NCBI RefSeq assembly: GCF_946478805.1
Contig: NZ_CAMLDC010000020.1
Location: 15,604-79,603, forward strand
Reading direction: 5' to 3'
From: an uncultured Fluviicola sp.
GTDB taxonomy: Bacteria > Bacteroidota > Bacteroidia > Flavobacteriales > Crocinitomicaceae
DNA: 64,000 nucleotides
Under the pieces are notes generated by a model. That model did no database searches, had not been told where the DNA came from, and worked only from the letters and a program-made list of their open reading frames with translations. Below are positions 1 through 7,362 of this stretch, piece after piece. Position 1 is the first letter of the stretch; every line of letters begins with the position of its first letter. The position numbers and the translations under genes were made by a program.

Positions 1-113
1 TCAGAAAATCGAAGCTACAGTATAAGAGAGTCATTTTATCAGAACGATAATTTTAACCTTCCAACAGCGAGAACGGTAGGCTCGCCTATAATTTGTGCAT
101 TTGCGGGAAAAAA

Positions 114-139
114 TGTTGGTGCATCGAGATGCACCAACA
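114..139 (-). terminator. Rho-independent terminator of dps
   Basis: A perfect 12-bp stem (TGTTGGTGCATC with its complement) around a 2-nt loop lies just after the dps stop codon. Read on the minus strand it is followed by a run of six T. Confidence 0.8.
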
Positions 140-146
140 CAGATTA

Positions 147-623
147 TTAATCTTTAAAATACTTCCGCAGTTTCCACGCCATTTTTTCGTGCTTTTGCAT
201 CAGCGCAGTTAAAAAATCAGACGTTCCCATGTCGCTGTATTTTTTGTCGGAGTCGTCGACACCTTTGCGCAGAGCCCGCACGATCTTCTCGTGGTCGCCC
301 ACCAATTCTTTCAACATTCCCTGAATGTCGGGTACTTTTCCGGGTGTTTCTTTCAGTTGGGATGCCGAAGCAAACTCCGAAGTTGTTCCGATAGCCACAC
401 CTCCCAAAGTGCTGATACGCTCTGCGACCTCGTCTATACCAATGGCAACTTCCGTATACTGCGCCTCAAAAAGCAGGTGAAGTTCCATGAAATTGTCACC
501 TGATAAATTCCAATGGAATTTTCTTAGCTTGATGTATAAAATACTTCCATCTGCCAATACCTTGTTTAAAAGTTCATGGATCCCTTTTAAATTTTTGTCT
601 GTTATACCAATGTCCAGTTTCAT
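147..623 (-). CDS. dps: Dps family DNA-protecting ferritin-like protein
   Basis: A 158-residue four-helix protein of usual Dps length. Dps dodecamers oxidise Fe(II) with hydrogen peroxide, store the iron and shield DNA in stationary phase or oxidative stress. The inter-subunit ferroxidase ligands are visible: His37 in the KFHWNLSG signature, His49, Glu53, Asp64 and Glu68, with the same spacing as the E. coli Dps ligands (Glu53 stands where E. coli has Asp). It is a single gene with its own terminator, divergent from the FAD oxidoreductase. No exact TAnnTTTG box is seen upstream; CACATTTG about 60 nt before the start is the nearest match. The family call is secure; whether this copy binds DNA is not visible. 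Confidence 0.95.
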   Translation of the reverse strand: MKLDIGITDKNLKGIHELLNKVLADGSILYIKLRKFHWNLSGDNFMELHLLFEAQYTEVAIGIDEVAERISTLGGVAIGTTSEFASASQLKETPGKVPDIQGMLKELVGDHEKIVRALRKGVDDSDKKYSDMGTSDFLTALMQKHEKMAWKLRKYFKD

Positions 624-820
624 ACTATTTGTTTTTTGTTAGCAAATCATTCTTTAGGTGAAGCGGGAGGAGTAACAAATGTGAATCACTCAACCAACAA
701 TTTACAACTAATTGCCCTGGGATTTCCGGTACTTACCATAAATTTCGTTAAAATCCGATCACCGTATCTTTCTTAAAATAGAAAGACTTAACTTATTGAA
801 GGAATTTCAATGGTCGTTGT

Positions 821-2026
821 ATGGATTTAAGGTCGAACGAGCCATTTTGGCTGATAAAAAACGGATTGATCAACTCGTATTCATCATTGCATTCGGATGA
901 ATCCTGCGAAGTACTTATTGTTGGCGGTGGAATAACCGGAAGCCTGATAGCCCATCAAATGGTGGAAGACGGATTCGACACTGTTTTGATCGATAAACGG
1001 GAAATCTGCAACGGCAGTACCTCGGCAACGACTTCCATGCTCCAGTATGAAATTGATATTCCCTTATCTGAATTAATTGAAAAAATAGGCGAAAATGGCG
1101 CGGTGAAAAGTTACCGGGCTTGTGCAGCATCGCTGTTGGAAATTGAGAAACTGGCAAAAAAATTGGGTTCACAGGCTGGGTTCCAATACAAAACATCGTT
1201 GTATTACACTACTAACAAAGACGATCTGACGCGTTTAAAGTTGGAGTATGAAACCCGCAAAAAAGTTGGTTTTGCCGTTACCTGGTTAAACGCAGCAGAA
1301 ATTCAACAAAAATTCGGATTTCAAAACTCCTGTGGAGGGATTCTTTCAGAACTTGGAGCCAGTATTGATGCTTTCAGATTCGCACATGAATTGTTGGATT
1401 ACAACCGAAAACGCGGATTGCGTATCTATGATAAAACCGAATTAAAGTCAGTAGAACACAAAAGAGGATTCACTATCGTGACTACAGAAAACGGATCCCG
1501 TATCCGGGCCGGGAAAATAATTTATTGTACCGGGTACGAGAGTACCAAAATGATCCCGGAAAATTTTGTGTCGTTAAAAAGTACGTATGCCTTGGTGAGC
1601 GAAATAGATCAGACTGCATTTAAACCGATTGAAAAAACCCTGTTCTGGGATACCGATTCCCCGTACCTGTATTTTCGCACCACAGACGATCATCGATTTC
1701 TCATTGGTGGTTGCGATGAAGATTTTCAGAATGCACAAAAACGAGACAGATTATTGAATGCAAAGGAAAAAGAGATTTTAGATAAACTGGCAAATTTAAA
1801 TCCCGGTTTCCGGTTCGTTACGGATTTTGTTTGGGCAGGAACTTTCGGTGAAACCAAGGATGGGTTGCCTTACATCGGTGAACACCCCAAATTTAAAAAC
1901 GCCTATTTTGTATTGGGTTTCGGAGGAAATGGAATTACATTTTCGGTCATTGGGATGGAAATGGCATCGCTTTTCATGAAAAAGAAAAAACACCCGCTTT
2001 CCAGGTATTTTAAGTTTGGCAGATAG
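821..2026 (+). CDS. FAD-dependent oxidoreductase (DAO family)
   Basis: A 401-residue flavoprotein of the D-amino-acid oxidase/glycine oxidase fold. The Rossmann motif VGGGITG (Gly35-x-Gly37-x-x-Gly40) is followed by Asp58 at the end of the second strand for the FAD ribose. The C-terminal GLPYIGEHP...GFGGNGIT segment is the usual second FAD-contacting region. The layout resembles gamma-glutamylputrescine oxidase-like and YgaF-like enzymes, but the substrate cannot be told from sequence. No signal peptide, so cytoplasmic. It is monocistronic: divergent from dps and ended by a strong palindromic hairpin. Confidence 0.85.
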   Translation: MDLRSNEPFWLIKNGLINSYSSLHSDESCEVLIVGGGITGSLIAHQMVEDGFDTVLIDKREICNGSTSATTSMLQYEIDIPLSELIEKIGENGAVKSYRACAASLLEIEKLAKKLGSQAGFQYKTSLYYTTNKDDLTRLKLEYETRKKVGFAVTWLNAAEIQQKFGFQNSCGGILSELGASIDAFRFAHELLDYNRKRGLRIYDKTELKSVEHKRGFTIVTTENGSRIRAGKIIYCTGYESTKMIPENFVSLKSTYALVSEIDQTAFKPIEKTLFWDTDSPYLYFRTTDDHRFLIGGCDEDFQNAQKRDRLLNAKEKEILDKLANLNPGFRFVTDFVWAGTFGETKDGLPYIGEHPKFKNAYFVLGFGGNGITFSVIGMEMASLFMKKKKHPLSRYFKFGR

Positions 2027-2150
2027 TGGAGTTTCCCAAAAAGGGAGACTAATATTTCTTTTTCTTTCCCACAAATACCTTTAGGTTTAAAAGAATTACA
2101 CACAACGATTGATTATTCAGCAATAATAATCCTGTCGATGTGAAATTGAA

Positions 2151-2188
2151 ATCCAGTAGGGACGCGACGCATCGCGTCCCTACTGGAT
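2151..2188. repeat. Palindromic hairpin between convergent genes
   Basis: Two perfect 17-bp arms (left arm ATCCAGTAGGGACGCGA, positions 2151-2167; right arm 2172-2188) flank a 4-nt centre. It sits between the convergent FAD oxidoreductase and cytochrome/anti-sigma genes, so it may stop transcription from both sides. Its outer stem, CAGTAGGG, recurs in the palindrome at 36488-36527, suggesting a dispersed family. Confidence 0.75.
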
Positions 2189-2195
2189 TATCGGG

Positions 2196-4574
2196 TTATT
2201 TGATCATTACCTCTCCAAAAGCTGGCTCTGTTTCATCAGGCATTTCCTGTTGTCCACATAAATAAATGGTCGGGCGAATCTCTTCCCGGAAAACGGCATT
2301 TTTTCTGCGTTGTTTTTGGACAACGTAATTCGCTTTTTCCTTAAATAACCACTGCAATTCGTCTTTCAAATCCATTGGTTTGTCGGTTCTGCTTTTATTC
2401 AATGTCGTGATTTTCTTTTCGAACTCCTTTTCACTGATTGCATCCAAGGAAATTGTACCAAGATCTCCCGATTTCAATTCCGTGATCTCGTGATAAGAGT
2501 ACCCTTTTTCATTCATCCCGATGATTGCCGCAGTGTAATTCATGTCTCCATTTAGGTTGTATTCCAGTTTTCCATCACTGAAATCCAAGCGCTGGTAACT
2601 GTTGATTTCTTTGGAGAACAAGTATAGGTACAAATGCCCATATTTCTCGGGATTTTTCACCTCGATTGTCATGGGTTTGTAGGTAATTTTAGCTGTTTTT
2701 CCTGTCTCGGGGTCTGTAATTTCTGTCGACTTTCGGGCAATCGTCGCCTCCATCACATAAGCATCAATATTGACTATTGTTCCTTCTCCATGTACTTGAA
2801 AACCCAGGGTTTTTCCCAGTTGTTTCCCAACATTATCCAGGTTAAATCCATATTCCTCCTGTAAGTTTGCAGATTCCCGCATCCCTTTCCGAAGCACTTC
2901 CTTCTCACGTTCTTTCCGAACTTCGTCATCCCAAACGCGTTCTTTTCTTATTGCCGCTTCAAAGTTCTTCTTTCCTGTTTCACGAATGGTTTCAATCGAT
3001 TTTTCATAGAATGCAGTCAGGTTCTTTTGGTGTGCATCATCGATTTTGATCACTCCGACTTTCTGGTCTGCAAACTCCTGAAATTCCGGATATCCCATTT
3101 TCACCACCCGTTCATCCAATTTCCATAAAGGCGTATTTAGATTAGAAACATAGACTTCCAACACTTTCTTGTTACAGGTTCCATGAATTGCTTTCATCCG
3201 ATCCTCGAAATCCTGGGTAGCCAGGTTGGTATTGTTGAATTTTTTGTCCCAAATGGCTAATACTTTGGAAGGAGGGATCAGAGAACTTTCAAAAGCTGCA
3301 TCAGTCTGACCCAATTCCTCTTCATACAATTCCCCATCAATGTAATTGAAGATAGCATCCACGTCTCCCGTTTTACCTTCCAATTGCGGGAAGGTGTTCA
3401 TTGCAGTGGATCTAATGTTGGAAATTTCGCGCGCGTAAGGGTCCGAGTGTGCCGCTTTGTTCCAATCTGAAACCCATTGATAGATGGAACCTTCTTTTGC
3501 TCCACCATCCGCCCATTTTTGGCGAACCTGGAACAATTTGGGTCCTGTACCATCCCTGCTTGCCATATGACAAGTGGCACAATAGGTTTTAAATAGGGTT
3601 TTTCCTTTTGACCCTATATCTTGTTGCGGCCGTCCATCTTCATAAAACTCTGGATAAGCCAAATCAATCGCATCCCGAACAATATCAATCGAATCTGAAA
3701 ATTCCTCAAAACTCAGATATAGACTATCGCGCTTTGCCTTTTCGGTAGACCACTTCAGTTCGTTCAGTTTGGGTTCGTAGTTCGGTGGGAACAGATCCAT
3801 TTCCGACATGTCTTTCGGTTTGGGAAGGCGTTCCAATTCTTCCGGTTTTTGCCAGTCAACTGTTCCATTTTTCCCGGGAACTCCTGTGAAGAGTTTCATG
3901 TTTTTCTTCAATTCATTCACCGGAACCTGCAGATAAACTCCTTCATCGGTCAATCCGAGTTTCTTTCCGCTTGGAGTAAAGGCATTCAAACTGAACATTC
4001 CCTGGGTTTCCAGCAATCGGTCTCCGGATTTGGTGCTCAAGCCGGCTTTCACAATATCGGATGCTTTTTGGGCTTCCTGCAGTTGAACGATTGCTTCACC
4101 GACATACGGTTTCCCATCCAATAAGAATGACTTGTCAGTGATGCTCAACAACACACCGCTTTCAGTTAAAAACACATCGGATTCTCCTGTAAATTGGAAG
4201 TACTCAGGATCTATATTCTCGAAAACCAGGGCCTTTTCCATTTTTTCCAATAAGGGTTTCTCCAGGAACTCCGGTTTATTTGTGATTTTGTCCCAATTAA
4301 CAGCTATATAAACTGCTACCGCAACAATACCCGCAATGACCAAAGTCAATGTACTTTTCAGCAACCATTTTTTGAAATGAAACCACTTTCCGGATTGTTT
4401 CACCAAAGTTCGCAATGAGTTTCTTTGAATGAGTTGCCGGGTCAGTTGATGCAACTCAAACTCCTTTTGGAGTTCCGGATTTTTCTCTAATTCTGTTTCG
4501 AAGGCCGTTTTCCCTTCTGCTGAAAGCTCGTTATTCAAATAACGCTCAATCAATTGATTCCAATTACTTTCCAT
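2196..4574 (-). CDS. Anti-sigma-like membrane protein with periplasmic cytochrome c domain
   Basis: 792 residues. Residues 1-60 look like the cytoplasmic anti-sigma segment of Bacteroidota FecR-type regulators (RYLNNELS...AFETELEKNPELQKEF). A basic stretch and one membrane helix follow (about 70-94), so residues 95-792 are periplasmic. Residues 332-336, CATCH, are a CxxCH covalent heme site; Met392 in AMNTFPQL, followed by an alpha-helical VDAIFNYI, is the likely distal ligand of a class I cytochrome c. The ~300 C-terminal residues are charged and not recognised. The start is 3 nt after the ECF sigma stop, so the two are one operon. Inference: heme redox state or cytochrome partners control release of the sigma factor. 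Alternatively it is an electron carrier merely co-regulated with sigma. Confidence 0.75.
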   Translation of the reverse strand: MESNWNQLIERYLNNELSAEGKTAFETELEKNPELQKEFELHQLTRQLIQRNSLRTLVKQSGKWFHFKKWLLKSTLTLVIAGIVAVAVYIAVNWDKITNKPEFLEKPLLEKMEKALVFENIDPEYFQFTGESDVFLTESGVLLSITDKSFLLDGKPYVGEAIVQLQEAQKASDIVKAGLSTKSGDRLLETQGMFSLNAFTPSGKKLGLTDEGVYLQVPVNELKKNMKLFTGVPGKNGTVDWQKPEELERLPKPKDMSEMDLFPPNYEPKLNELKWSTEKAKRDSLYLSFEEFSDSIDIVRDAIDLAYPEFYEDGRPQQDIGSKGKTLFKTYCATCHMASRDGTGPKLFQVRQKWADGGAKEGSIYQWVSDWNKAAHSDPYAREISNIRSTAMNTFPQLEGKTGDVDAIFNYIDGELYEEELGQTDAAFESSLIPPSKVLAIWDKKFNNTNLATQDFEDRMKAIHGTCNKKVLEVYVSNLNTPLWKLDERVVKMGYPEFQEFADQKVGVIKIDDAHQKNLTAFYEKSIETIRETGKKNFEAAIRKERVWDDEVRKEREKEVLRKGMRESANLQEEYGFNLDNVGKQLGKTLGFQVHGEGTIVNIDAYVMEATIARKSTEITDPETGKTAKITYKPMTIEVKNPEKYGHLYLYLFSKEINSYQRLDFSDGKLEYNLNGDMNYTAAIIGMNEKGYSYHEITELKSGDLGTISLDAISEKEFEKKITTLNKSRTDKPMDLKDELQWLFKEKANYVVQKQRRKNAVFREEIRPTIYLCGQQEMPDETEPAFGEVMIK

Positions 4575-4577
4575 AGC

Positions 4578-5120
4578 TTAGAATTGATTGGGTTCAACAC
4601 TTAACTGAGCTTCCTGCACCAGATCCTTTGCTTTCTGGATACAACGGTATTTTTGCGCTTTGGCTACTTTGTCATTCCTGAAATCGAGCTTTTTGGCAAT
4701 GTCCACCATGTTCCAGCCCAAACCGTAGAACAAATGCAGCAATTCTTTGCACTGTTTTCCAATTTTTGTCAATGCGGATTCAAGTTGCTTGTATTGGATT
4801 TCTTTCTCCATCCAGGAATCGGGAACTTCCTCCAGATCGACTTCCAAACCGGTGACTCCAAACTTCTGTTCTTTACGTGCGGCATTATACCACAACAACT
4901 TGCAGGTTTGCTTGATAAAATGGATCGGTGCAAGTTGAAAATCAAAATCAGGGTCATTTTTCTTGCGCAGGTAAATGATCAGTGCTTCCTGAAACAGATC
5001 TTCTGCTGTCAGAGCATCACAACCAAAGGTTCGAAGCAAGCGTTTGACCTCGGGGAAATGTTTGTAAATAATTCCAAGCTCTTTTTTGATTTCCTGAGGA
5101 TTGTAAAAAGGTTTCTCCAT
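4578..5120 (-). CDS. ECF-type RNA polymerase sigma factor
   Basis: A 180-residue sigma-70 family protein. Region 2 is seen in AEDLFQEALIIYLRKK and region 4 in the C-terminal helix-turn-helix (ELLHLFYGLGWNMVDIAKKL...KAQKYRCIQKAK). It would direct RNA polymerase to a small regulon and is probably held by the anti-sigma-like product encoded 3 nt downstream. I chose the ATG at 5120 because a plausible promoter (TTG, 17 nt, TACCTTTC) lies at 5152-5179. An in-frame ATG at 5207 has a canonical AAGGAGG ribosome site and would add a 29-residue hydrophobic leader. Codon use in that extension (CTC, ATA, CTT) is unlike the neighbours, so I consider it less likely. Confidence 0.88.
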   Translation of the reverse strand: MEKPFYNPQEIKKELGIIYKHFPEVKRLLRTFGCDALTAEDLFQEALIIYLRKKNDPDFDFQLAPIHFIKQTCKLLWYNAARKEQKFGVTGLEVDLEEVPDSWMEKEIQYKQLESALTKIGKQCKELLHLFYGLGWNMVDIAKKLDFRNDKVAKAQKYRCIQKAKDLVQEAQLSVEPNQF

Positions 5121-5151
5121 CGCTGAATTTACTGGTTGTGTTCGGAAAGCG

Positions 5152-5179
5152 GAAAGGTAAACAAGAATTTGCAAAGCAA
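5152..5179 (-). promoter_or_regulatory. Candidate promoter of the ECF sigma operon
   Basis: On the minus strand TTG (5177-5179), 17 nt, then TACCTTTC (5152-5159), one mismatch from TAnnTTTG. It leaves a leader of roughly 25-30 nt before the ATG at 5120. Confidence 0.4.
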
Positions 5180-5213
5180 AACCAATTATCACGAGTGAAC
5201 GATACATTCATAA

Positions 5214-5220
5214 CCTCCTT
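5214..5220 (-). promoter_or_regulatory. Canonical Shine-Dalgarno before alternative ECF sigma start
   Basis: AAGGAGG lies 6 nt upstream of the ATG at 5207, ideal spacing. Such sites are rare in this window, so it argues for the longer sigma form, whose extra 29 residues begin MYRSLVIIGFALQILVYL and are hydrophobic. Confidence 0.45.
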
Positions 5221-5299
5221 TTGGTCAATCAAATCCGCGGAATGAAATCATTTTGAATTCTTTAAATCCCCTTTCCGATTATTTATCGCAACGGATTTT

Positions 5300-5307
5300 T
5301 ACTTTTG
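5300..5307 (+). promoter_or_regulatory. -7 promoter box TACTTTTG
   Basis: An exact TAnnTTTG match 17 nt before the ATG at 5325. It lies downstream of the earlier in-frame ATG at 5253 and so favours the 5325 start. No clear -33 TTG at the usual distance. Confidence 0.5.
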
Positions 5308-5324
5308 CAGAAATTAAACCATCA

Positions 5325-6575
5325 ATGGAACATCCCGACTCTCCGGTCCAAACACAAACTGAAACAAGTAAGAAACCCAGAAATAAATTCAAAAAATGGC
5401 TGCGTCGCGGTTATTTTGGAGTGATTCATGTATTGGCACTATTTGCTTTGGCACTGATTTTCGTTGCCTTGGCGGCCAAGTTCAAATGGACGAATGATAG
5501 CGGGAACGTGGATTTGAACAGCCGTTATTTTGCGAATATGGCCGGTAAATACAACCAGGGATTCCAAACAGATAGCCTGACCTTTGCAACTCAGGAGCGC
5601 CAGATGTATCAGAATGTGGGCCTTCTGGCAAAATATTACCCGCATAATGCCAAAATCATTTTGGACGCTTTTCAACGTTCGGGAGATATCACCATTGCCT
5701 TGAGAATGCTTGACGCAGCGAATCTCCGGATGAAAAAACACAAAGGTTACCAGCGGGAATTACACCGGATCGAGGAACAGGCAAAAGACGCTTCACTTTC
5801 AATCTATCCCTGGGCAAATTACCGGGAATGGAAAGAATTCTGTAAGGTCGTAAGAGCAGATAGTGCTGCTATCGATTCTGTTTCGAGAATAACGGGTGTG
5901 GAATCCCGATTGATTGTGATGTGCCTGGTTGGAGAGCAAATTCGCATGTTCAATTCTTCCCGGGAACAATTTAAAAAATACGTGGTTCCTTACAACCGGT
6001 TGATCCTGACTACTAACAGGGGATATGGTGTTACCGGAATTCTTCAGAATACAGCCTTGAAAATCGAACGGAACCTATATGATCCCTCCAGCCCTTTTTA
6101 TCCTGGAGATTATTATCAAAATTGCCTTAATTTAAAAGACTCTTTCCCGGAATTGGTGAATGATACGATTGAAGCACACAAACACCTGACCATTCAACGT
6201 CTCATGAAAGGCGGAGATCATTTCTATTCCTACCTGTACACCGCTTTTTTCTTACGTCAATTCCAATCGCATTGGGAAAGGGAAGGATTCACCTTAGCTT
6301 ACAGGCCTGAAATTCTGGGTACCTTATACAATTTAGGTTTCCAAAAAAGTAAACCAAAGAAAAATCCGTCTGTTGGCGGATCCACTTTCAATGTGGGTGA
6401 CAAGGAATATACCTTTGGCGGATTGTGCTACGAGTTTTATTACAGCGGTGAACTGATGAACCTGTTCCCGTTAACCAGCAAGCCATTCATCCCTACAAAA
6501 GAATTGAAGCGAACCATTGTTTTCCCGGAGCCTAAAGAAGAGGAAGAAGTGGTTTCTCTGCCAATTGCAGGATAA
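5325..6575 (+). CDS. Membrane-anchored protein, possible lysozyme-like fold
   Basis: 416 residues from the ATG at 5325, chosen because a TAnnTTTG box lies just before it. A basic N-terminus (KFKKWLRRGYF) and one membrane helix at about residues 40-60 are followed by a periplasmic domain. The segment around GVESRLIVMCLVGEQIRMF and the C-terminal RPEILGTLYNLGFQKS...EYTFGGLCYEFYYSGEL recall lysozyme-like/transglycosylase folds, with the Glu of GVES as a conceivable catalytic acid; this is a weak resemblance and I do not assign an activity. It is divergent from the ECF sigma operon, and its stop codon directly abuts that of the convergent DUF1345 gene. Confidence 0.6.
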   Translation: MEHPDSPVQTQTETSKKPRNKFKKWLRRGYFGVIHVLALFALALIFVALAAKFKWTNDSGNVDLNSRYFANMAGKYNQGFQTDSLTFATQERQMYQNVGLLAKYYPHNAKIILDAFQRSGDITIALRMLDAANLRMKKHKGYQRELHRIEEQAKDASLSIYPWANYREWKEFCKVVRADSAAIDSVSRITGVESRLIVMCLVGEQIRMFNSSREQFKKYVVPYNRLILTTNRGYGVTGILQNTALKIERNLYDPSSPFYPGDYYQNCLNLKDSFPELVNDTIEAHKHLTIQRLMKGGDHFYSYLYTAFFLRQFQSHWEREGFTLAYRPEILGTLYNLGFQKSKPKKNPSVGGSTFNVGDKEYTFGGLCYEFYYSGELMNLFPLTSKPFIPTKELKRTIVFPEPKEEEEVVSLPIAG

Positions 6576-7214
6576 TCACAGGTTTATGATCTCGTTGATC
6601 GTGATTGCGATCAGGATGGTGTTGAAGAAAAAGGCAAGTAATGAGTGAACCAGCGTTAACCTGCGCAATCCTTTGGATCGGATAATGACATCTGAAACCT
6701 GGAAGGTCATTCCTATAGTGAACGAATAATAGGCAAAATCGAAGTAATCCGGATGTTCATCTCCCGGAAAATCGAGTCCCCGCGCATGGGTGACATATTT
6801 TTCATCTCCGTAATACAAATGTGCGTAGCGGAAAGTAAATGAAAAGTGTAAAACCATCCAGGCTATTGTAACCGAAGCAATGAAGAAAATTTCATGAATG
6901 ACACTGTGCTTGCTGAAATGGATGTTGTTATCGCTATTCCAAAAAATAATTGCAATCAAGGCCGTAGAACAGGTCATGACCAAAACAACAAATTGCATCC
7001 AGACCCCCAAATCCTCTTCTTTTGCCCGCAGCATAATGGATGCCGAAGGAATCCGGATCATGGTAATCACACCTTCCAGGATATACAAGCCCCCAAAGGC
7101 AAGCCAGGAAAAAATGACACTTTCCTGAACGGACCATTTTAACATATAGAAGACAAATCCCACTAAAAAAGAAATCAAAAAGACGAGCAGAATTTTATAC
7201 CGGATGATTTTCAT
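6576..7214 (-). CDS. DUF1345 family integral membrane protein
   Basis: 212 residues with about five membrane helices. The C-terminal signature HPDYFDFAYYSFTIGMTFQ, followed by SDV and a last helix pair, is typical of DUF1345 (Pfam PF07077), a family of unknown function whose C-terminal part resembles pore-lining segments of two-helix channels. The charged loop (YGDEKYVTHARGLDFPGDEH) precedes it. Its stop codon begins at the base after the stop of the convergent gene, with no spacer or terminator. No partner gene suggests a role. Confidence 0.8.
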   Translation of the reverse strand: MKIIRYKILLVFLISFLVGFVFYMLKWSVQESVIFSWLAFGGLYILEGVITMIRIPSASIMLRAKEEDLGVWMQFVVLVMTCSTALIAIIFWNSDNNIHFSKHSVIHEIFFIASVTIAWMVLHFSFTFRYAHLYYGDEKYVTHARGLDFPGDEHPDYFDFAYYSFTIGMTFQVSDVIIRSKGLRRLTLVHSLLAFFFNTILIAITINEIINL

Positions 7215-7362
7215 GGATGCATAATTAGCGATTCTAAATTAATGCTTTTCGCCCAATTACAAACCTCTCGAAAACGAACCGGATTCAGACAGTTAATCCC
7301 CTGGATTTTAACCTGCTATCCAACTATTTATTGTAAATTGCATCTGCTAAACTATAATACTT

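Noticed and set aside
1..149. Possible tail of a plus-strand gene entering at the left edge (open for 49 codons in frame 1, or ending after seven codons in frame 2).
   Set aside because: The frame-1 reading runs through the dps terminator hairpin, and the frame-2 tail is too short to support a gene.
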